Source: Kiritimatiellia bacterium (GTDB taxonomy: Bacteria; Verrucomicrobiota; Kiritimatiellia; JAFGHX01). From it: a stretch of 62,252 nucleotides of DNA. The notes beneath the pieces are model-generated. The model was not told where the DNA came from. It did no database searches and saw nothing but the letters and a program-made list of their open reading frames with translations. This document shows, piece by piece, positions 7,246 to 15,071 of this stretch; positions within the stretch are counted from its first letter, which is position 1, and the number at the start of each line of letters is the position of its first letter. Made by a program: the position numbers and the translations under genes. The stretch spans positions 1 to 62,252 of the forward strand of contig JAFGHX010000131.1 of assembly GCA_016929905.1 (NCBI GenBank), written 5' to 3'.

Positions 7246-10182
7246 TTACTCGGCCCTGTTGTCCTCCGCGAGCACGGCCAGCGCGTGCCGTGCAAAATGG
7301 CCGCGCAGGTCGTGTGCGTATTGCCGCAGAGTGTGTTCGCCGAGCTGGTCATGATCGCCGCATCGGTACAGAGCCCTGGCCAGCACCAGCTCGCGCAGGG
7401 CGCGATTGCGCGTGCGCGTGTCATTTCGCGCGCCGGAGGTCCGTTCTCTCGCGGTAGCGATATCGACGAAGGCATGCCCGGAGAGGCCCGGCTCGCGCAG
7501 CAGCCGGGCCAGGGGTTCGGCGGCGGCAGGATCGCGCAACGTTTCGAGCGCGACGGCCACCGCGCGGCAGTGCGAGAAGGCGCTCTTCGGTGTGAGTGCG
7601 CCCAGCTTCTCGAGAACGGGCGCGAGCCCGGAACGGTCGCGCGTGCGGCCCAGGGCGATGATCAGGCTGTCGAGCGGACTGAGACTTGGCCCGAACTGGC
7701 CCATGCCCCTGTAGTCCCAGCCCTTGTCCCACGGCGCGTCCCGAACGGCCCGGATCAGGCGCGATGCGCCCGTTGCGTCGCCCAGCATGCCCAGAATGTG
7801 GGCGTACACGAGCTGGTCTGCCGCGGCAGACGCGTTGCGGTAAGCCGCCCGAAGGAGCGGGCGGGATTCCTCGGGTTGGGCGAGTATGACGGAGAGATCC
7901 GCATACCCGTTTGCCACGCGTTGAACAGCGGCCGCCAGCTTTTCGCGCGGAGCGGGATAGGAGTCCTCATCCCGGAGCACGCTTTCGGGCAGATTGCCTT
8001 TCTCGACCAGATGGCGCTGAAGGGCCCGGACGTCGATTTGCCTGGTTCCGACGTTGTCGCGCGCGGCCATGGCCGCGGCGACGCCGGCCGCGTAGCCCTG
8101 GTTCTGAACGTCGGGCTGCATGCGGACAACAGGTATGGCATCGCGGTGTGCGCTGACCGCCAGGCCCGTGGTCAGGATACCGTCGAATCCTCTGGGGAGC
8201 AGGCACCGGTACGGCAGGAAAGCCGTCCTGCCTTTGGTGTCGGGCCCTCTGATGAGGAAGAGGGGGTGAACCGTATAGCCGTGGGAGTCGAAGTTGCTGG
8301 CCGTGCGCACCACCGTGTCGGGAAACGTGCGGCCGTTGAAGATGTCGAGCGGGGAGAGCACGAAATCGCCGACGATGCGGCGCCGTTCCCGGGTATCGAT
8401 CAACTGGCCGAGATCGTAGGCATGCTTGAATTTCTCGCGGCCCACGACAAAGGCGCGCCACGCGTCGAGCACGTCGGTTTCGTCCACGAACGTGTAATCG
8501 GTATTCGTGTATCGGGCGCCGAGCTGTCGCGGCGGCAGACCGGTGCCCTGGACGGCGATATGCGAGCCGTCCGTATACACGCACGGCGCGCCGGCGGCGG
8601 CCGCGATGTCGGCGCTGCCGGTCGCGTCGATCACGATCCCGGCCAGCACGACGCCGCGCCCCGCGGGCGTGGCGACCGTCACGCCCTTCACCTTCTGGCG
8701 CTCGACGAACGCGCCGCAGCCCAGTGCCCCGAACCAGATATCGCCGCCGGCCGCCCTGATCTGGCGGCGGTACCACTCCATTTTGTGCTGGATGTCCCAG
8801 GGGCTGCGCCCTGCGCCCGCGTCGACCTCAGCGGTGAACCCTTTGCGGTAGCCGTGGTAATACTTGCCGATAAGGCCGAGAGTGCCGACTCCGCCGAGCC
8901 CGTGCAGGTATTCGATGACGAGCGTCTTGGCCCCGTGCCGTGCCGCCGCGATCGCGGCCGGTGCCCCGCTGGTGCCGCCGCCCACGACGACCACGTCATA
9001 GCGCCCCAGCACGGGCACCGCGCGCGCGACGCTCGGGACCGTCTCGGGCCGTTGCCCGCCGGCGCGAATGCCCGAGAGCGGCTCGCGGATGTCGCCGGCC
9101 GGTCCGGCCGGCGCGACGGCCTGCCGTGCCACGCGCACGTCATGCGGCGCGGCCACCCGAGCCGCTTCCTCGGCTGCGGCGGCGCCGATCCGCGCGCCGA
9201 GCACAACGTACGCGGGCGGCTCCAGCAGGGCGGCCGCCGCCTCGCGTGTGAGGTCGGCACAGCCGCCGGCAACATACAGACGGGCTACGCCGGCGGGACG
9301 GAACGCGTTCAGATCCGCTTCATCCGCGCCGGGCCATGGCCCCGTGAGCGTTCTTGCGCCTTTCATGGGATCGGGCGGTATCTGAAAGACGGACTCGGAC
9401 GCGTCGAGCTGTTCGGTGCTCCAGGTTCTGTCGCGCGCGAGTTGTTCGGCCGCTGCGAACGAGGGAAAGGAACCGTCCGTCATCGGGAGCGTGAGGGCGT
9501 AGGCGACGGCCGGGACGGCGGCTTGCTTGTCCCGCGGAACAGGGATAGGGAGGCGCGTGCCGGTAACGCCCTGCCCCGTTTGCAGCTCGCCGCCGAGCAC
9601 GACGCGCGTGAAACGAGCGGCGCCGGGCGGATAGGGTTTGAAGCGGGCGCCGGCCAGCCGCGCGACCGTTGCGCGCGGCGTGGCGTCGACAATGGCTTTC
9701 GCACGCACCGCCTGGCGCCCGTTGCGATTGGCCATGACGATTCCGGCCAGTTCGCCCTCGGCATCGCGCAGGACATCGGTGACGTAGCACCCGTACAGGA
9801 ACGGAACGTTCGCCTCCAGCAGCACGAGGTCCAGCACCCGTTTGATGTGCATGGGGGTCGGCGGAGCCGGGGCCTTTGGGAAGAGTCTGGCCGCGAGCCC
9901 CGTGAGCGGCCGCGTACCGGGTTCGACCCAGAGGCGGCAGCCGGCGCAGATGTCGTCGCCGAGATACGGGCGCGACGCGGCCAGAAAGACGCGTGCACCG
10001 CGCCCGGCGGCGGCTGCGGCGGCGGCCACCCCGCCCGACGTACCGCCGACAACGACAACGTCCACGTCGAATGCGACGGGGATCGCCCGCGCCGATTCGC
10101 CGACGGCACCCTCTTCCGTCTCCGCAGCCGGCGCGAGCAGGCTGCAGAGCAAGAAACAGATCACCCGTACGCCATCACGCAT
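7246..10182 (-). CDS. Double FAD-dependent oxidoreductase with helical C-terminus (978 aa)
   Basis: Start at 10182 is supported by GGAGGAAG eight bases upstream and a signal-like N-terminus (VICFLLCSLLAPAAE). Two separate dinucleotide-binding motifs occur: VVVVGGTSGGVAAAAAAAG near residue 40 and VVVVGGGTSGAPAAIAAARHG near residue 402, so the chain is a tandem of two FAD-dependent oxidoreductase modules. The family is the FAD_oxidored (PF12831) type common near glycoside-degradation genes in PVC bacteria. About residues 720-978 form HEAT-like helical repeats. Substrate is unknown; sugar or polyol oxidation is a guess from the neighbouring lactonase. The tandem arrangement in one chain is unusual. 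Confidence 0.78.
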   Translation of the reverse strand: MRDGVRVICFLLCSLLAPAAETEEGAVGESARAIPVAFDVDVVVVGGTSGGVAAAAAAAGRGARVFLAASRPYLGDDICAGCRLWVEPGTRPLTGLAARLFPKAPAPPTPMHIKRVLDLVLLEANVPFLYGCYVTDVLRDAEGELAGIVMANRNGRQAVRAKAIVDATPRATVARLAGARFKPYPPGAARFTRVVLGGELQTGQGVTGTRLPIPVPRDKQAAVPAVAYALTLPMTDGSFPSFAAAEQLARDRTWSTEQLDASESVFQIPPDPMKGARTLTGPWPGADEADLNAFRPAGVARLYVAGGCADLTREAAAALLEPPAYVVLGARIGAAAAEEAARVAAPHDVRVARQAVAPAGPAGDIREPLSGIRAGGQRPETVPSVARAVPVLGRYDVVVVGGGTSGAPAAIAAARHGAKTLVIEYLHGLGGVGTLGLIGKYYHGYRKGFTAEVDAGAGRSPWDIQHKMEWYRRQIRAAGGDIWFGALGCGAFVERQKVKGVTVATPAGRGVVLAGIVIDATGSADIAAAAGAPCVYTDGSHIAVQGTGLPPRQLGARYTNTDYTFVDETDVLDAWRAFVVGREKFKHAYDLGQLIDTRERRRIVGDFVLSPLDIFNGRTFPDTVVRTASNFDSHGYTVHPLFLIRGPDTKGRTAFLPYRCLLPRGFDGILTTGLAVSAHRDAIPVVRMQPDVQNQGYAAGVAAAMAARDNVGTRQIDVRALQRHLVEKGNLPESVLRDEDSYPAPREKLAAAVQRVANGYADLSVILAQPEESRPLLRAAYRNASAAADQLVYAHILGMLGDATGASRLIRAVRDAPWDKGWDYRGMGQFGPSLSPLDSLIIALGRTRDRSGLAPVLEKLGALTPKSAFSHCRAVAVALETLRDPAAAEPLARLLREPGLSGHAFVDIATARERTSGARNDTRTRNRALRELVLARALYRCGDHDQLGEHTLRQYAHDLRGHFARHALAVLAEDNRAE

Positions 10183-10264
10183 GGCTTCCTCCGTGCTCCG
10201 CGCGTCTGTTGCCAACGATAGCACAGGCACCGCGCGTTGGCAAAGGCCTTGATCGGCCTGCTTC

Positions 10265-10312
10265 GAGCAAGTTCTCGAGTGAGATCTCGAGCAAGTTCTC
10301 GAGCAAGTTTGA
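10265..10312. repeat. Dodecamer repeat locus 1 (4 units)
   Basis: Four 12-bp units occupy the gap between the MFS and FAD genes: GAGCAAGTTCTC, GAGTGAGATCTC, GAGCAAGTTCTC and GAGCAAGTTTGA. Unit junctions form CTCGAG palindromes. The array ends eight bases before the MFS stop. The same units occur at 14970-15041 and 26316-26351. Confidence 0.85.
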
Positions 10313-10319
10313 TACGAGG

Positions 10320-11516
10320 CTAGTTCCTCGTCGGGCGGGTGGCGAGGAGCAGGGCCACGAAGAGGCCGACGGCACAGCCGAGATCGACGAGGACGGCCCA
10401 CATCGTGACGCGCGGGCCGCGCGTCTCGAACAACTGGCCGATTACCCACGGCAGCGTCATGCCGCCGGCGCTTGCCCCGACGAAGAACCAGCCCGTAGCC
10501 CGGCCGGTGAGGGTCATGCGTTGCTGGGCGAGGCACAGCGTCGTGGGGAAGATCGAGGCCATGGAGAGCCCGAACCCGATGGTGCCGGCCCACAGCGCGT
10601 TCAGGGAGCGTGGCCAGCTGAGGATGACCGCCATGCTGGCCAGGCACCCGGCGAGGTCGGCCATCAGCATGGTCTGCGGTTTCAGGCGCGCCGCCAGCGG
10701 GATGGCCGCCAGCCGCCCGAGCGTGAGCGCGCCCCAGAAGACCGAGGTCAGGCAGGCGGCGCGCGCCTCCGTCGACAGCCGGAGGGTCACGGTGTAGGAG
10801 GAAATCCAGCCGCCGAACCCCATTTCCGCGCCTACGTACAGGAAGAAGAAGCAGGCGACGAGCGTGACGAGCGCCCGGCGGCTCCGGTGCGTTTCGGCCT
10901 GCGCCAGCGGCAGGGGCGGCGGGCTGCTCAGCCTGGACAGCAGGAAGGCGGGCGGCAGCATCAGCACAGCGAGTGTCCGGAAAGCCCACGCGACACCGCC
11001 GCTCAGCGACAACGCGGCGGCAACCACCAGCGGCGCCAGAAGCGCGCCGGCCCCGAAGAAGAAATGGAGCGCATTCATGACCGGACCGATCTTCTCCCGG
11101 TGCGTCCAGACCAGCATCGTGTTGCCGCCCACGTCCAGCGCGCCGCCTGCCAATCCGGAGACGAAGAGCACGCCGAACAGCAGCCACAGGCATGGGGTAA
11201 GCGGCACGAGCGCCAACAGAACCGCGAGCGCCAGCAGAACGCCGCTCATGACGGGATGACCGGGCACGCGGTCGTACAGTCGCCCGCCCGCGCGCGACCC
11301 CAGCAGATAGCCGAATGCGCGCGCGAAGAACACGTAGCTGATGCCGCGCGCGCCCGTCTGGGTTTGCCGCTGAAGGCCGAGGAGGGAAGGCCCCAGGCAT
11401 GCGAGGAAGAGGCCGAGCGCGACGAACGCGAGGTAGTAGGCGGCGGTGGCGGCCGTGCGGGAGAGGGGGGCGCCCGCCGGTGCAACTGAATCCGGTTCTG
11501 TGCCAGGCCGTCTCAC
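10320..11516 (-). CDS. Major facilitator superfamily transporter
   Basis: The 398-residue product has about 12 hydrophobic helices with a basic central loop near residue 205 (SRLSSPPPLPLAQAETHRSRR) dividing two six-helix halves. It resembles the FucP/MFSD4-like sugar-proton symporter group (RAGGRLYDRVPGH after helix 2, a version of the MFS loop 2-3 motif). It is inner-membrane and probably imports the sugar or oligosaccharide processed by the downstream FAD oxidoreductase and lactonase. The start is a GTG at 11516. The gene diverges from the ABC exporter genes. Its stop is followed by the dodecamer array. Confidence 0.8.
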   Translation of the reverse strand: MRRPGTEPDSVAPAGAPLSRTAATAAYYLAFVALGLFLACLGPSLLGLQRQTQTGARGISYVFFARAFGYLLGSRAGGRLYDRVPGHPVMSGVLLALAVLLALVPLTPCLWLLFGVLFVSGLAGGALDVGGNTMLVWTHREKIGPVMNALHFFFGAGALLAPLVVAAALSLSGGVAWAFRTLAVLMLPPAFLLSRLSSPPPLPLAQAETHRSRRALVTLVACFFFLYVGAEMGFGGWISSYTVTLRLSTEARAACLTSVFWGALTLGRLAAIPLAARLKPQTMLMADLAGCLASMAVILSWPRSLNALWAGTIGFGLSMASIFPTTLCLAQQRMTLTGRATGWFFVGASAGGMTLPWVIGQLFETRGPRVTMWAVLVDLGCAVGLFVALLLATRPTRN

Positions 11517-11600
11517 CGCTGCCCCCGTCCGTCGGGCTGTCGTTTGGTTTGCGCCGAAGGGAGGGATATGTTCCTCTTTGTGCGGGCGAAGTTCAAGCCG

Positions 11601-11636
11601 CTTTTTTCTCGACTAATCCGCCTTTTTTTCGGACAG
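11601..11636 (+). promoter_or_regulatory. Double T-tract in the divergent MFS/wzm intergenic region
   Basis: Two T-runs (CTTTTTTCTCGAC and CCTTTTTTTCGGACAG) stand out in this GC-rich region, 35-65 bases before the wzm start. Similar tracts occur upstream of ilvC, mraZ and the PUR-alpha gene, suggesting an upstream promoter element. No clear -35/-10 pair was identified. Confidence 0.3.
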
Positions 11637-11668
11637 TCACGTGTTTCGCCTGGCGTAACGGGGGCTTC

Positions 11669-12454
11669 ATGCTGGCGCTGATCAAACAGATCCACAGGCA
11701 CCGCGAGCTTCTCCTCATTCTGATGCTGAGGAATCTGAAGATCCGGTACAAGAGTTCCGTGCTGGGCTTCTTCTGGACGCTGCTGAGCCCCATCTTCCTG
11801 ATCGGCATCTACGCGGTCTTTCTGCGGATCTTGCGGTTTCCGATCGACCTGCCGATCCTGGTGACGGGCATCATTGCCTGGCAGTTCCTGGCCATGTGCC
11901 TGGGCGACTCGCTGCATGCCGTGCTGGGCAATGCCAACCTGGTGCGCAAGACGGCCTCGCCGCGTATCGTCTTCCCGCTCGCGATGGTGATGGCCAATGT
12001 GGTGAATTTGCTGCTGTCGCTGGTGGTCCTGTTCGCCTATCTGCTGGTGACGGGGGCGCGCATCGGGAACCTGGCGTGGCTGCCGTTGATCGTGCTGACG
12101 CAGTTCGCCCTGTGCTGCGGGATGAGCCTTCTGCTGTCCTGCGCCAACGTGTTCTTCAGGGATACGGAGCACATTCTCAGCGTCGTGCTGCTGGCATGGT
12201 TCTTCCTCACACCCGTGATCTATCCGATCGACAGCCTGCTGAAATGGCTTGAGAAGTTCCCGATGACGGTGCAGCGGCTGGCTTTCGCAAACCCGATGAC
12301 CGGGATCGTGACCGCCTACCGCTGCGTCTTCTTGTCGTCGGACATCATGGCCCCGCGCCGGGTGACGGGGTCCTGTCTGATCGCATGGTTGATTTTGGTG
12401 ATCGGCGCAGCGGTGTTTCAGCGTTTTCAGACTCGTTTTGCCGATGAACTCTAG
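11669..12454 (+). CDS. wzm: Polysaccharide export ABC transporter permease (Wzm-type)
   Basis: The 261-residue product is an ABC-2 permease of the O-antigen/teichoic-acid exporter family. It has the typical N-terminus (LLLILMLRNLKIRYKSSVLGFFWTL..., an amphipathic interface helix then six membrane helices) and the conserved DTEHILSVVLLAWFFLTPVIYP segment near residue 170. It pairs with the ATPase 12 bases downstream to move an undecaprenol-linked polysaccharide across the inner membrane. Start at 11669 fits the family's short N-terminus. The symbol is by family resemblance; the exported polymer is unknown, as no glycosyltransferases are in the window. Confidence 0.88.
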   Translation: MLALIKQIHRHRELLLILMLRNLKIRYKSSVLGFFWTLLSPIFLIGIYAVFLRILRFPIDLPILVTGIIAWQFLAMCLGDSLHAVLGNANLVRKTASPRIVFPLAMVMANVVNLLLSLVVLFAYLLVTGARIGNLAWLPLIVLTQFALCCGMSLLLSCANVFFRDTEHILSVVLLAWFFLTPVIYPIDSLLKWLEKFPMTVQRLAFANPMTGIVTAYRCVFLSSDIMAPRRVTGSCLIAWLILVIGAAVFQRFQTRFADEL

Positions 12455-12466
12455 GGGCGCGCGCGC

Positions 12467-13681
12467 ATGCCGGACGAAGAAGCCATAGTCGTTGCGCACA
12501 TAGGCAAGAGGTTCAGACTGCGTGAGCGGGCTCAGCGCACGCTGAAGGGGACGGTTCTGGATCTGATCGGCTCCAGCGCCGGGCGCCGGAGCCGGGAATT
12601 CTGGGCGCTGCGCCATGTGAACTTCGGCGTAACCCGCGGCGAGACGCTCGGCGTGATCGGCGCGAACGGCGCGGGCAAGAGCACCCTGCTGGCGCTTATC
12701 GCGGGGACCATGACGCCGACGGAAGGTCGGGTGGAGGTGCGGGGCATGGTCTCCTCGCTGCTCGAGCTTGGCGCCGGGTTCCACCCCGATCTCACGGGCC
12801 GGGAGAATGTCTTCCTGTACGGCTCCATTATGGGCCTCTCCCGCCGTCAGATGCGAGAGCGGTTCGAGGCGATCGTCGACTTCGCGGAGCTTGCGGATTT
12901 CATCGACCAGCCGGTCAAGCACTACTCCTCCGGCATGTACGTGCGGCTCGGGTTCGCCGTGGCGGTGGAAGTCGATCCCGACATCCTGCTCGTCGACGAG
13001 GTCCTGGCGGTCGGCGACGAGAACTTCCGGCGCAAGTGCATGGCGCGGATGTCTGAGTTTCGCGAGCGGGGCAAGACGATGCTCGTGATCTCGCACGACC
13101 TCGACACGATCCAGAAGGTGAGTGACCGCATCCTGCTGCTGGATCAGGGGCGGATCGTCGATTTGGGCATGCCTGAGAGTGTCGTGAAGAAGTACCAGAC
13201 GAGCGTGACGCAGCGCATGGCGCACGGCGTCCGGCGCGAATGGGGCAACGGCGAAGCGCTCATCGAGGACGTCCGGATTCGGAATGAGTCGGGCGTCGTC
13301 GCCGAGACGTTTCGCTCCGGCGATTCCGTGCGGATCGAGATTGTCTACAACGCCCTGCGCCGGATCGAGAACCCGGTGTTCGGGTACGCCGTCTCGGACG
13401 AGAGCGGCCGGATCGTGAGCGGCAGCAATACGCAAATCGAGGGCTTTACCGTCCCGGCCATCGAGGGCACGGGCACGCTGCACCTGCATATCGACGGCCT
13501 GTCGCTTGCCAAGGGCGCCTATTTCCTCTCCTTTTCTCTGCACTCGGCCGATCACAAGACCCACTATCACAGGCTCGACAACTATTTCCCCGTTTGGTTT
13601 GATTGCGAGAGGGACATTGTCGGCTGCTGCCGGTTCGCCTGCCGATGGGAGATGGGCGGCGCAACGCCCGGCGCGGCGTGA
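12467..13681 (+). CDS. wzt: Polysaccharide ABC transporter ATP-binding protein with Wzt C-terminal domain
   Basis: The 404-residue ATPase has Walker A GANGAGKST (65-73), the modified signature YSSGM (153-157) typical of Wzt/TagH exporters, and Walker B ILLVDE (173-178). Residues about 240-404 form the extra C-terminal beta-sandwich that in Wzt homologues binds the modified end of the polymer before export. With the permease 12 bases upstream it forms a complete exporter. The carbohydrate-binding domain implies end-capped polysaccharide as substrate, by family knowledge. Confidence 0.9.
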   Translation: MPDEEAIVVAHIGKRFRLRERAQRTLKGTVLDLIGSSAGRRSREFWALRHVNFGVTRGETLGVIGANGAGKSTLLALIAGTMTPTEGRVEVRGMVSSLLELGAGFHPDLTGRENVFLYGSIMGLSRRQMRERFEAIVDFAELADFIDQPVKHYSSGMYVRLGFAVAVEVDPDILLVDEVLAVGDENFRRKCMARMSEFRERGKTMLVISHDLDTIQKVSDRILLLDQGRIVDLGMPESVVKKYQTSVTQRMAHGVRREWGNGEALIEDVRIRNESGVVAETFRSGDSVRIEIVYNALRRIENPVFGYAVSDESGRIVSGSNTQIEGFTVPAIEGTGTLHLHIDGLSLAKGAYFLSFSLHSADHKTHYHRLDNYFPVWFDCERDIVGCCRFACRWEMGGATPGAA

Positions 13682-13809
13682 CGGTTGTGCGGGGCCGCCC
13701 CCGGCCGGAGGCGGGGCGGGAGCGACGGCAGGTTGGCAGACAGGAAATGGCGGAGTGTGAGCTCGGGAGCGGGGCGCGTTTTGCGCAAGACGGTCGGCGG
13801 GCGGCGAAA

Positions 13810-14919
13810 ATGGCACGAACGGTCACAGTAGAGCTTGCTGAGCGGTCCTACGACATCCGGATTGGCAGCGGATTGCCCGCGTCGCAGATGGCGGCGACGG
13901 TGCCGGCCCCGCACGTGCTGATCGTGACGGACCGCAACGTGGATACTTTGTACGGCGACCGGACGGAGGCCGCCCTGCGCAAGGCCGGCGCGACGATTTC
14001 GCGCGCGGTGGTTCCGGCCGGCGAGGAGACGAAGAGCGAGGGCTGGGTGTTCAAGCTTTACGAGAAAGCCGTTGCGGCTGGGTTGGACCGCACGGCGTTG
14101 ATCGCGGCGTTGGGCGGCGGCGTGGTCGGGGACCTGGCCGGATTCGTGGCGGCAACCTATCTGCGGGGTATCCGGTACGTGCAGATCCCGACCACCCTGC
14201 TGGCCATGGTGGACAGCTCGGTGGGCGGCAAGACGGGGATCAACCTGCCCGCCGGCAAGAATCTGGTGGGCGCGTTTCACCAGCCGTCGGAAGTCCTTGT
14301 CGATCTGGACACGCTGCGCACGCTTTCGCGCCGCGAGTACGTCTGTGGCCTGGCCGAGGTGGTCAAGTACGGCGTGATCGCGGATGCGGCGCTGTTCTCG
14401 ACGCTGGAATCCAATACGGAGGCGCTGCTGGCCCGCGACCCGGCACTGCTGACCGATATCGTTGCCCGGTGCTGTGAGGTCAAGGCCGAGGTGGTCTCGA
14501 AGGACGAACGGGAGGGGGGGCTGCGCGCCATCCTCAACTTCGGGCACACTCTCGCCCATGCGTTGGAGAATCAGTTGGGATACGGGCGTCTGCTGCACGG
14601 GGAGGCGGTGGCGGTCGGCATGGTTTTTGCGGCGCGCGTTTCGGTTGCGCAATGCGGGTTCCCGGCGGATGAAGCCGGGCGGGTGAGCAGGCTGCTGGAA
14701 GCGTTGGGGCTGCCCGCAAGCGTGCGCACGCTGCCGGATCTCGGCGCGTCGGCCGAGGGCCTGGCCTGGCGCCCCTTGCGGCAGGCCATGACGACGGACA
14801 AGAAGGTACGGGGGGCGACCCCACGCTTTGTCCTGGCCGAACGGCTGGGGACGGTCGTGTTCGGCCGCCAGGTGCCGGAGGACGTGCTGGCCGCCGAGTG
14901 GGTGAAGATGGGCGGGTGA
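13810..14919 (+). CDS. aroB: 3-dehydroquinate synthase
   Basis: The 369-residue enzyme converts DAHP to 3-dehydroquinate (step two of the shikimate pathway) using NAD and a divalent metal. Visible motifs: the NAD-binding GGGVVGDLAGFVAATYLRG, PTTLLAMVDSSVGGKTG and NLVGAFHQP, and the metal/active-site segments EVVKYGVI, NFGHTLAHALE and HGEAVAVGM. Start at 13810 matches family length. An in-frame ATG at 13747 would add 21 residues that do not look homologous. It lies 128 bases after wzt; cytoplasmic housekeeping gene. Confidence 0.95.
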   Translation: MARTVTVELAERSYDIRIGSGLPASQMAATVPAPHVLIVTDRNVDTLYGDRTEAALRKAGATISRAVVPAGEETKSEGWVFKLYEKAVAAGLDRTALIAALGGGVVGDLAGFVAATYLRGIRYVQIPTTLLAMVDSSVGGKTGINLPAGKNLVGAFHQPSEVLVDLDTLRTLSRREYVCGLAEVVKYGVIADAALFSTLESNTEALLARDPALLTDIVARCCEVKAEVVSKDEREGGLRAILNFGHTLAHALENQLGYGRLLHGEAVAVGMVFAARVSVAQCGFPADEAGRVSRLLEALGLPASVRTLPDLGASAEGLAWRPLRQAMTTDKKVRGATPRFVLAERLGTVVFGRQVPEDVLAAEWVKMGG

Positions 14920-14969
14920 TGGCGTTGGTTCGCGTGCAGCTCGGCCGGCGTGTCTGCGGGCAAATTAGC

Positions 14970-15041
14970 GAGCAAGTTCTCGAGTAAGTTCTCGAGTAAG
15001 TTCTCGAGTAAGTTCTCGAGTAAGTTCTCGAGTAAGTCTGT
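14970..15041. repeat. Dodecamer repeat locus 2 (6 units)
   Basis: One GAGCAAGTTCTC, four perfect GAGTAAGTTCTC units and one degenerate terminal unit fill the gap between aroB and proS, ending 30 bases before the proS start. This is the longest and most homogeneous array of the family. Consecutive CTCGAG junctions make it self-complementary. Confidence 0.92.
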
Positions 15042-15071
15042 GGGTAGATTGAGGAGGGGAAGGGGCAGGGG

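Noticed and set aside
14970..15041. Dodecamer array as a CRISPR array
   Set aside because: Units are contiguous with no spacers and only 12 bp long; no cas genes nearby.
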